A model generated the notes under the pieces. It ran no database searches, was not told the origin of the DNA, and saw only the letters and a list, made by a program, of their open reading frames with translations. 5,769 nucleotides of DNA from Desulfobacterales bacterium (GTDB lineage: Bacteria; Desulfobacterota; Desulfobacteria; Desulfobacterales; C00003060). The stretch spans positions 1,758,403 through 1,764,171 of the forward strand of contig CP070769.1 in the NCBI GenBank assembly GCA_020347085.1, read 5' to 3'. Below are positions 1 to 5,479 of the stretch, piece after piece. Numbering within the stretch: position 1 is the first letter of the stretch; each line of letters starts with the position of its first letter. Made by a program: the position numbers and the translations under genes.

Positions 1-482
1 AACTGAAACTCCTGGATTAGCCGGACTAAGGATTCCGATTTCGGCCAATTGCCCCCGCCACGCACTATGTCTAAAAGAGTTTCAAGGTTATGAGCAGCTA
101 GAATTTCCTGTAGCTCGGCCAGTGGCGTATTTGAAAGCGCAGCTCGTGTGATGTCCAGCGTGCCAATTTCATCAAGAATCTCTTTACAGCCGGGTAATAG
201 AGGCGCCTTGAGCATGGACTGATGAGATAAACTGTGGAATCCTTCCCAACGGAGGTCAAATTCGTTTTGGTTGAAAGGGCGACTTATCACTTGCTCTTGG
301 ATTATGCGTATTTTACTCCCCCGGTCGATGCCAGTGAGTTTAAGATATAAGTCGGCAATACGCTTCTGCACTATAGGATCATCAGTAAAGGCCCGTGCCA
401 TGGCCTGAGCATTAGCCAAATTCGAATCGATTAAAACCCCGTTAACGTCAAATATGCACAACTTAACTTTCACAAAGCTCAT
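1..482 (-). CDS. HAD-superfamily hydrolase (phosphatase-like), N-terminal 160 residues, cut by window edge
   Basis: This open frame is not closed in the window, so only the N-terminal part is visible. HAD motif I is at residues 11-20 (FDVNGVLIDS), with nucleophile D12. A helical C1-type cap region follows at about residues 22-92, then the LPG turn near 96-98. Motif II is the serine S117 in ALSNT, and the probable motif III lysine is K148 in GGGNWPK. This order fits the beta-phosphoglucomutase/phosphoglycolate-phosphatase-like HAD branch; the substrate cannot be told. The second motif I acid, normally Asp at +2 of the nucleophile and the usual general acid/base, is Asn14. The start is the ATG at 482, which has a good AGAGGTG ribosome site 5 nt upstream and an in-frame TGA just before it. 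The small Cys-cluster gene ends 18 bp upstream, so the two are probably co-transcribed. Confidence 0.85.
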   Translation of the reverse strand, partial: MSFVKVKLCIFDVNGVLIDSNLANAQAMARAFTDDPIVQKRIADLYLKLTGIDRGSKIRIIQEQVISRPFNQNEFDLRWEGFHSLSHQSMLKAPLLPGCKEILDEIGTLDITRAALSNTPLAELQEILAAHNLETLLDIVRGGGNWPKSESLVRLIQEFQ

Positions 483-487
483 GAATA

Positions 488-494
488 CACCTCT
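488..494 (-). promoter_or_regulatory. Shine-Dalgarno of the HAD gene
   Basis: AGAGGTG on the minus strand, 5 nt before the ATG at 482. It is the best ribosome site in the window and decides the start of the HAD gene. It lies in the 18 bp between the stop of the upstream small gene and the HAD start. Confidence 0.7.
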
Positions 495-500
495 GCCTAG

Positions 501-764
501 TCAGGAACTAGAATCTGGCTTTTCAGTCTCATCTCCACCAGCCTCTTTCACGATCCCTGCTGGGCATGCGTCACATTCTGTTCTGCTGAGGACACAAGTA
601 CTGCACGCCTCCCCAGTCAAAGTCGACTCTGCCTCTTCAGGTCCACGGGTCTTTCTGACCCACGACTTGTAGGCAGCCAAAGCAATTCCAATGGCGAAAA
701 ACAGGCCGACGACGACGAGAACGGCCAACGTGCCAAGGGCTAGTTTTGTTAATGCTGGATACAT
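501..764 (-). CDS. small single-span membrane protein with CxxC-x6-CxxC cluster (unknown function)
   Basis: I do not recognise this family. The 87-residue product has a short N-terminus, one strongly hydrophobic segment at about residues 8-31, then a basic stretch (K33, R37, K38, R40). A soluble tail carries four cysteines spaced CxxC-x6-CxxC (C54, C57, C64, C67), and the C-terminus is acidic and serine-rich. By the positive-inside rule the tail should face the cytoplasm. Four paired cysteines could bind zinc or an iron-sulfur cluster, but this is inference and no named fold is evident. The start ATG at 764 has a weak purine-rich AGAGAG site upstream. The gene follows the GNAT gene by 114 bp and precedes the HAD gene by 18 bp. 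It is believable as a gene because of the clean membrane segment, the ordered cysteines and its fit between same-strand neighbours. Confidence 0.75.
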   Translation of the reverse strand: MYPALTKLALGTLAVLVVVGLFFAIGIALAAYKSWVRKTRGPEEAESTLTGEACSTCVLSRTECDACPAGIVKEAGGDETEKPDSSS

Positions 765-878
765 ACGGTTCTCTCTTTCCCCTTTTTATCTATTGATGGA
801 CTTATCCCTTCCTCACGTACCCGCTCACCTAGCAAACTCCACAACAACCATCCATAGCTTCACCCGTGGTTCGGCGCC

Positions 879-1400
879 CTACATTGCCTCAGCAAATTCC
901 GGCCGATACCTGACCAGCCCCGAGACACCTTGCATGACTGACTCATTGAGTACCAATATCATGAACGCATTATCTGGCACGTCCCACTCGCTTTGGATGC
1001 CGAAACAACTTGCGGGCTCAAAGCCAAATCGTGGGTAATACGCAGCATGCCCAAGAACGATCACAAAAGGACAACCCGTGCTATCCAGTCTTGTGATCCC
1101 CGTTCTAATCAGCTCCGCCCCAACGCCCTGTCGTTGATAGTCCGGCAGCACCGCCATGGGTCCCAGGCCCATTCCCTGTGTGGTTCCACCTTCACGCTCA
1201 ATGGTGGCCGGACTGAAAAGAATATGGCCAATAACTTCATTGTCCGCCACGGCCACCAGGGATAACATATCATGGCAGTTCCGCCGCACCTTGTCCACCA
1301 AGTCGGCTTCTTGAGGCTGCCCGAAGGCCCGTTTATTTACCTCACGGATTACCGGGATGTCCTTAGATCGTTCTTGGCGAATACAAATCATCTTGTTCAT
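879..1400 (-). CDS. GNAT family N-acetyltransferase (COG3153/YhbS-like)
   Basis: A 173-residue acyl-CoA-dependent acetyltransferase of the GNAT superfamily, presumably cytosolic; the acceptor substrate is unknown. The N-terminal beta strand and helices start at IRQERSKDIPVI (residues 7-18). Motif A covers about residues 79-95, with beta-4 (LGPMAVLP) leading into the pyrophosphate-binding loop Q89-R-Q-G-V-G94, matching Q/RxxGxG. The C-terminal part has GHAAYYPRFGF (117-127), a signature I associate with the YhbS/COG3153 subgroup. Length is usual for the group. The start at ATG 1400 lies 10 bp after the stop of the LSm-like gene, which suggests co-transcription. There is no convincing Shine-Dalgarno, and a second in-frame ATG at codon 4 is an alternative start. 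Confidence 0.9.
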   Translation of the reverse strand: MNKMICIRQERSKDIPVIREVNKRAFGQPQEADLVDKVRRNCHDMLSLVAVADNEVIGHILFSPATIEREGGTTQGMGLGPMAVLPDYQRQGVGAELIRTGITRLDSTGCPFVIVLGHAAYYPRFGFEPASCFGIQSEWDVPDNAFMILVLNESVMQGVSGLVRYRPEFAEAM

Positions 1401-1410
1401 GACATTTCGA

Positions 1411-1764
1411 TCAGTGTTGAAAGTCTCGAAATTTGGCCTCTATGGCACCAATTTCTTCAATACGGATCAGCGCGTCAAAAAAATCTTGCCCATCCAGTTT
1501 TTCCAGATGAATTAAGTGGTTTCCGACTTCCTTGACAAGGCCGGACAGGGTTTTTCCGGAATCAAGGGTTACATATACCTTCTTGCCGACCAGCGATTTT
1601 AAGTTGTCCCCCAGTGAGAAACCAACATTATAGCTCATTCCTTCAATGGCTACGACTTTCGCTCCCGCAACCGCCTCAGCCGGAAGCATCAGAAATACCA
1701 AGGAGCACACAATGGCCAGGAGGATCCCCACTGAACTCTGCATCTTTGCTTTTTTCATCAACAT
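1411..1764 (-). CDS. exported Sm-like (LSm/SH3-like barrel) protein
   Basis: This 117-residue product begins with a classic Sec signal peptide: basic MLMKKAK, a hydrophobic core at about 11-27, and an Ala-rich cleavage region near residues 29-35 (AEAVAGA). The mature part is one small beta domain. From about residue 55 the pattern LKSLVGKKVYVTLDSG, then KTLSGLVKEVGNHLIHLEKL and ALIRIEEIGAIE, follows the Sm1/Sm2 logic of LSm proteins: G60 and the V-x-V-x-L strand, the turn D68-S-G70, G75, and a final strand after the loop. I infer a periplasmic or envelope-attached Sm-like barrel. RNA binding is not implied, because the domain leaves the cytoplasm. Starts at codon 1 (ATG 1764) or codon 3 (ATG 1758) are both possible, with GTAGGG upstream. 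The GNAT gene begins 10 bp downstream. Function unknown. Confidence 0.75.
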   Translation of the reverse strand: MLMKKAKMQSSVGILLAIVCSLVFLMLPAEAVAGAKVVAIEGMSYNVGFSLGDNLKSLVGKKVYVTLDSGKTLSGLVKEVGNHLIHLEKLDGQDFFDALIRIEEIGAIEAKFRDFQH

Positions 1765-1933
1765 TTACCCTACTTTTTCTGGTTTGATTTTTTTCTCCCA
1801 GGACAAGAATACCTGGACCTTCCACCTCAATTCACACAGCCAACCCACGCAATAGTCTGCGGCACGGATTCCGCAGTCCACGTTGACACATGGTCACGCA
1901 AGAAGTTCCCTGTGTCAAGGGCTGCCTCCAGTT
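1765..1933. other. 169 bp intergenic region with inverted repeats, between the M48 protease and LSm genes
   Basis: No coding signal. Reading on the minus strand it contains an 8 bp inverted repeat (1883-1918), a 6 bp hairpin CTGCGG/CCGCAG with 8 nt loop (1857-1876), and a 5 bp hairpin CCAGG/CCTGG (1798-1816) followed by an A-run rather than a T-run. None is a standard rho-independent terminator for the minus strand. The promoter of the LSm gene should lie here, but I cannot place a convincing -35/-10 pair. Confidence 0.5.
1883..1918. repeat. inverted repeat TTGACACA-N20-TGTGTCAA
   Basis: Perfect 8 bp arms at 1883-1890 and 1911-1918, separated by 20 bp. Two more pairs (GG at 1892-1893 with CC at 1908-1909) form inside after one mismatch. 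The repeat starts 15 bp after the stop of the M48 gene and lies about 120 bp upstream of the LSm gene. It could be a weak terminator or rho-type 3' stem for the protease operon (there is no T-tract), or an operator for the downstream gene. The TTGACA within the arm also resembles a -35 box, but no good -10 box sits 16-18 bp away. Confidence 0.45.
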
Positions 1934-2968
1934 TTACTGTTCGAAATTCCGGAGGCGCTCCTCGGTCATGGGATGGGTTGACAGGTAGTTCAACCATTTC
2001 CCCCCAGGGGCTTTTGATTGCTGTGCCATCTTCTGATCAATTCGGCGCATGAGTCTGGCAAAATGTATGGGCGATATGCCGTGAGACCGGAGATAGTCCA
2101 GGGCATATTGGTCTGCCTCGCGCTCGAATTGCCTGGAATAGGCCAGTTCCGTGAGTAAAACCGGTAGCCCCAGAAACAGCTCCGATGAGCCGGAAACGTC
2201 CCCGGTGATCGCCAGGAGGGCAAAGCCCAAAAGCGAGTCTTGTATAGCCCTGCGCATGGCGTGACGGTGCACGGTATGGCCAATTTCATGTGTCAGAACA
2301 GCCAACAGTTCGTCGTCATGTTCCGCCAACTTTACCATTTCGTCTGTGAAGACAATGGTCCCACCAGGAATGGCGAAGGCGTTGGGACCTATCGGACCGC
2401 CCTTTCGGAACAAGGTCCTCAGCTTGTAAACCTGGTGTTCCTCCATAACCGGCTCAAAGTGTGCCATCAGGCGGGTCTGGACGGCCTTATCCAGTTCTGA
2501 GGGCCTGAACACAGATCGGTCCAGAACATCAAGCGTATGCCGGCCAGCCATGCCGTGGATAGAGGGAGAAAGTCGAAAGGCGATCAGCTTGGCGGCCGCA
2601 GGGACGCCGTATTTCATACTTCCCCACATGAAAAGGAGCAGGCTTGCCAGCGCGAGTGCGATGTAGCGCCTGCGGCTTTCCAGCCGGTAGACGATTCTCA
2701 GCCAGGAACGGCGCTTAAACTGGGTCATCACCTGGTCCACGGCGTCGTTGTCTTTGGTTTCGAATTTTTCTCCGGCGGGGAAGTAGAGGCGGCGCGGAGT
2801 ATCAGCCAATCGGGGGGAGGCTTTGATGTCGAACCGGGGCAGCAACACAAGGGGTTCGCCATCCTCCAGCCGCTCGACTCGGACGGCGCCATTGTCGTAG
2901 ATAAGGCATCCGGCATCCACCTGGGCGGAGGTTTTGCTGTCGTACCATTTGCCCGTGATAGAAGTCAT
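1934..2968 (-). CDS. M48 family metallopeptidase (BepA/Oma1-like) with N-terminal domain and one membrane segment
   Basis: A 344-residue zinc metallopeptidase. An N-terminal domain of about 85 residues begins WYDSKTSAQVDAGC (8-21) and matches the small beta domain found before a membrane segment in one M48 subgroup. A hydrophobic segment follows at about 103-130. The peptidase domain has PNAFAIPGG (195-203), the zinc motif HEIGH (H227, E228, H231) and the third ligand E282 in FEREAD (ExxxD to D286). It ends in the family's THPMTEERL (331-339). All catalytic residues are present, so it should be active; M48 enzymes of this type degrade or trim membrane and envelope proteins. The ATG at 2968 overlaps the DUF898 stop as ATGA, and I see no Shine-Dalgarno before it, which argues for translational coupling. 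The substrate is unknown. Confidence 0.92.
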   Translation of the reverse strand: MTSITGKWYDSKTSAQVDAGCLIYDNGAVRVERLEDGEPLVLLPRFDIKASPRLADTPRRLYFPAGEKFETKDNDAVDQVMTQFKRRSWLRIVYRLESRRRYIALALASLLLFMWGSMKYGVPAAAKLIAFRLSPSIHGMAGRHTLDVLDRSVFRPSELDKAVQTRLMAHFEPVMEEHQVYKLRTLFRKGGPIGPNAFAIPGGTIVFTDEMVKLAEHDDELLAVLTHEIGHTVHRHAMRRAIQDSLLGFALLAITGDVSGSSELFLGLPVLLTELAYSRQFEREADQYALDYLRSHGISPIHFARLMRRIDQKMAQQSKAPGGKWLNYLSTHPMTEERLRNFEQ

Positions 2969-4077
2969 AGGCCGAAGTCGAAATCGAGAAAGTCACTCAT
3001 CTCTTCACCCACTGAACTGACCTCTTTCTGCTCTTTGGCGACGAAGCTGTCAAGATTTCCCGACGCGACCAGCGTGAGATGTTCGAGTTTATAGCGCGTC
3101 GTCCGAACCTTTGCCCAAGGATGAAAGAGACCCAGGGTTAATGCTGTGGCGATCGAGTTGGTCAAAACGAGGAGCATGTATTCCTTGATTTTCAGGGTCG
3201 CTTTCAGCCGGTGGACCGTGAGTCGGCTGGAGTTGTAAAGGAGGTTGGTGGTCTTGACTGAGAAAAAGGCAAAGAGATACAGATATACGACCAGGCCCAT
3301 CAAAAAAGCAGCGGGCGGGAAAACGGAGCTGGATGCTGCAACGATGGCGATGCCGAGGACAATCGGGATTAGGGCACTGAAAACGAGCCCGTAATATTCC
3401 CTGGCCGAGGCCGTGAATGTAAATCTCGTCCTGCCGTAGCTGCTGTTTTCAATAATAAACTTTTTCTGGCGGAAATAGACGTATGGGAAGAGTATGCCAA
3501 AAGTCAATGCTGCCAGGATGGGCCACAAGACATACACCTTAGCGGCTTCCCCTATGGTCCCGTCAAAACCGAACCGGATGTTTCTCGCGGCACTGTTGCG
3601 GGCGTTGAAGGCCAGGGAGCGTACCAGCAGCCAGGGGAAGATCACTACGATCGCCAGGCTTAGAATGGACCCAGCAATGGGGACCACCTTTGACACAGTG
3701 GAGTGAGCGATCAGCAGGCCGACAACAATGGCGCGGCCCTTGAGGATCTTTACAGGGTTGGCCAGATATTCGAAACCGGCGCCTTGCACGTGGGTGCTGC
3801 CATAAAAGTACTGCTTTCGCCGAACCTTGGCCCAAGGAGAATAAATCCCGAGGGTAATGATCGATAGGATGACATTGACGAGCCATATTTTAAAATACTC
3901 TGATCCTGTGCCATGGAATTCAAAGGGGATTCTCGAAGACGATGTGGCGGCAATGGGTGCCGAAGCCGCCGCTTCTCTCATGAACGGTTTTTCGGGTGGT
4001 TGCACGGCTTCTTTGGCTTCTTGTTCAGGGGTTGACGCCTTGAAAACGGCGCGGATTTCGCGGTTCGAATTTAACAT
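2965..4077 (-). CDS. DUF898 / YjgN-like polytopic inner-membrane protein
   Basis: A 370-residue protein of the DUF898 (YjgN) family; molecular role unknown. After a hydrophilic, Ala/Pro-rich N-terminal tail of about 50 residues comes the family core FEFHGTGSEYFKIW (52-65). Hydrophobic spans lie at about 64-80, 113-130, 133-157, 181-203, 229-248, 255-275 and 300-320. A motif occurs three times: LGIYSPWAKVRRKQY (76-90), FGILFPYVYFRQKKF (193-207) and LGLFHPWAKVRTTRY (315-329). Family relatives are often found next to an M48 peptidase, as here, where its TGA overlaps the protease ATG. The ATG at 4077 has only an AGG directly abutting it, and an in-frame TGA lies 12 bp upstream, so the frame cannot start much earlier. 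The tail lacks the Cys-rich zinc ribbon that I recall in some relatives. The C-terminus is acidic. Confidence 0.9.
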   Translation of the reverse strand: MLNSNREIRAVFKASTPEQEAKEAVQPPEKPFMREAAASAPIAATSSSRIPFEFHGTGSEYFKIWLVNVILSIITLGIYSPWAKVRRKQYFYGSTHVQGAGFEYLANPVKILKGRAIVVGLLIAHSTVSKVVPIAGSILSLAIVVIFPWLLVRSLAFNARNSAARNIRFGFDGTIGEAAKVYVLWPILAALTFGILFPYVYFRQKKFIIENSSYGRTRFTFTASAREYYGLVFSALIPIVLGIAIVAASSSVFPPAAFLMGLVVYLYLFAFFSVKTTNLLYNSSRLTVHRLKATLKIKEYMLLVLTNSIATALTLGLFHPWAKVRTTRYKLEHLTLVASGNLDSFVAKEQKEVSSVGEEMSDFLDFDFGL

Positions 4078-4243
4078 CCTGAGAACTCAAAAACGATCAT
4101 ATAGTCTGACTGCCTTCTTCAACTTGCTTATGGATCATGATACTTGCGGCGATCCGCGTCCGTTCGATTCAACCATCCATAACACTTCTCGATGGTTTGC
4201 TTTCCAATACCAGCCGCCGTATTTCCCAATCGGACCGGTCCCG
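4078..4243. promoter_or_regulatory. 166 bp intergenic region upstream of DUF898, with a weak promoter candidate
   Basis: Between the Ste24-type gene and DUF898. On the minus strand TATGAT (4101-4096, 5/6 to TATAAT) has TTGAAG (4122-4117) 15 bp upstream, which is shorter than the ideal spacer. The resulting leader would be only about 12 nt. No T-rich terminator follows the upstream gene, so read-through from it is also possible. The length and the lack of a terminator leave open whether DUF898-M48 is its own transcription unit. Confidence 0.25.
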
Positions 4244-5479
4244 TCAACCTATTCTTCGAATAGCCTCAATTCTTTTCAAAACCGGTGGATGGCTGTAGCT
4301 TAAGAATACTTTAAGCGGGTGCGGTGTTAGATTTGAGAGATTATCCACGGTCAGCTTTTTCAATGCTGAAATCATTGATTCTGGTTTTCCATATGTCGAA
4401 ACTGCATAGGCATCGGCTTCATATTCATATTTTCGGGAGAGGGTGTTACTGAAGATCGAGACAACCGTATTGATTGGCGCATAGAGGAACGCAAAGAAGA
4501 ATAGACTGGCGTATATTGAAGTATTTTCCATTTTGAAGGCTGAAAACAGCCCCTCGTTATTGATGAACAAGGAAAGTACAAAGAAGATGAGGCCGGTAGT
4601 CATGACTAAAATGAGTATCGATTTGAGGATGTGTCTTTTCTTGTAATGTCCCATTTCATGGGCGAGAACAGAAACAAGCTCATCGACATTGTGCCTCTCT
4701 GCCAGCGTATCAAATAGCACGATCCTTCGGAATCTTCCAAAGCCTGTGAAGAAGGCATTGGACTTGGTAGAGCGTTTGGAGGCATCCATTTTGAAAACGC
4801 CCCTCATCTTGAAGTTTTGCGATTTGGCGTAGTCTTCAATGGCCGTCTTGAGTTCTCCGTGTTCTATGGGATAGAACTTATTGAACAACGGCAGTATGAC
4901 GACCGGAGCAAGAAAGATAAGGACTATTTGAAAAAGGACCACCACAACCCAACAGTAGGCCCAAGCCCACATTCCAGCTTTTTCAAAAAGCCACAAAACG
5001 ACCCCAAAGACAAGCCCGCCAATTACGACGGCCAGCAGCCAGCTTTTCAGTATGTCTAGAATAAACGTTTTTGCGGTCGTTCGATTGAAGCCGTACTTTT
5101 CTTCAATGACAAAGGTGCTGTAAATGGAAAAGGGAATCGAAATCATTTGGGAGGCGAGCAATAGAATCCCAGCAAAAAAAAGGCCGGTGGGAATGGGACC
5201 AAGGCCAAAACTTCTCGCAAACTGATCAACGAAATTGAACCCCCCGATCAGAATGAAGCCTATCATCATCGGTGTCGTGATTGTATGGGTGATTAATTCA
5301 AAGCGCGTATTTTCCATGAGATAGTTTTGCGCCGTTTTGTATCGCTCAGCATCGTAGTAACCTTGATATTCTTCAGGCAAATCGGTCTTTGCGTGCCTTA
5401 TATTGACCGTCTCGACTACGACGTCTAATAGATAATTCCCAACAATAACAAAGAGGATGATGACTAAGTAAATGTTCAT
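4244..5479 (-). CDS. Ste24/CAAX-type M48 integral-membrane zinc metallopeptidase
   Basis: A 411-residue polytopic protease resembling the Ste24 (CAAX prenyl protease 1) branch of M48. Membrane segments are at about residues 3-22, 65-83, 97-118, 147-166, 175-200, 285-305 and 322-345. The catalytic domain has KSNAFFTGFGRFRRIVLFDTL across 239-259, the zinc motif HEMGH (H274, E275, H278) and the third ligand E352 in YEYEADAYA (ExxxD to D356). It ends in SHPPVLKRI (396-404), typical of the branch. All metal ligands are intact. Bacteria have no prenylated CAAX proteins, so the role is probably general membrane-protein turnover; that is inference. I chose the ATG at 5479 because homologues I recall start MNIYL. 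A longer frame from a TTG at 5608 would add 43 residues encoded partly inside the inverted-repeat element. There is no clear Shine-Dalgarno. Confidence 0.93.
   Translation of the reverse strand: MNIYLVIILFVIVGNYLLDVVVETVNIRHAKTDLPEEYQGYYDAERYKTAQNYLMENTRFELITHTITTPMMIGFILIGGFNFVDQFARSFGLGPIPTGLFFAGILLLASQMISIPFSIYSTFVIEEKYGFNRTTAKTFILDILKSWLLAVVIGGLVFGVVLWLFEKAGMWAWAYCWVVVVLFQIVLIFLAPVVILPLFNKFYPIEHGELKTAIEDYAKSQNFKMRGVFKMDASKRSTKSNAFFTGFGRFRRIVLFDTLAERHNVDELVSVLAHEMGHYKKRHILKSILILVMTTGLIFFVLSLFINNEGLFSAFKMENTSIYASLFFFAFLYAPINTVVSIFSNTLSRKYEYEADAYAVSTYGKPESMISALKKLTVDNLSNLTPHPLKVFLSYSHPPVLKRIEAIRRIG

Noticed and set aside
765..878. Minus-strand micro-ORF reading MDGCCGVC between GNAT and the Cys-cluster gene.
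   Set aside because: Only eight codons, with no ribosome site. The Cys-rich reading is probably coincidence.
2537..3094. Plus-strand open frame of 185 codons opposite the M48 and DUF898 genes.
   Set aside because: It is antisense to two well-supported genes, has no family motif, and its composition reflects the GC-rich codons of the opposite strand.
847..4181. The 12-mer CAACCATCCATA occurs in two gaps (near 847 and near 4170).
   Set aside because: About one shared 12-mer is expected by chance in 5.8 kb, and the flanks do not match.
4232..4241. Palindrome GGACCGGTCC three bases after the Ste24-type stop codon.
   Set aside because: Ten-base palindromes are expected several times in a window of this size, and no T-run follows to make a terminator.
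4128..4247. 39-codon minus-strand frame starting with TTG over the Ste24-type stop (TTGA overlap), ending KYHDP; its end looks slightly gene-like (IEKCYGWLNRTDADRR).
   Set aside because: Rare start, no Shine-Dalgarno, no recognisable family, and short enough to be chance in a 166 bp gap. A tBLASTn hit to a longer protein would revive it as a remnant.
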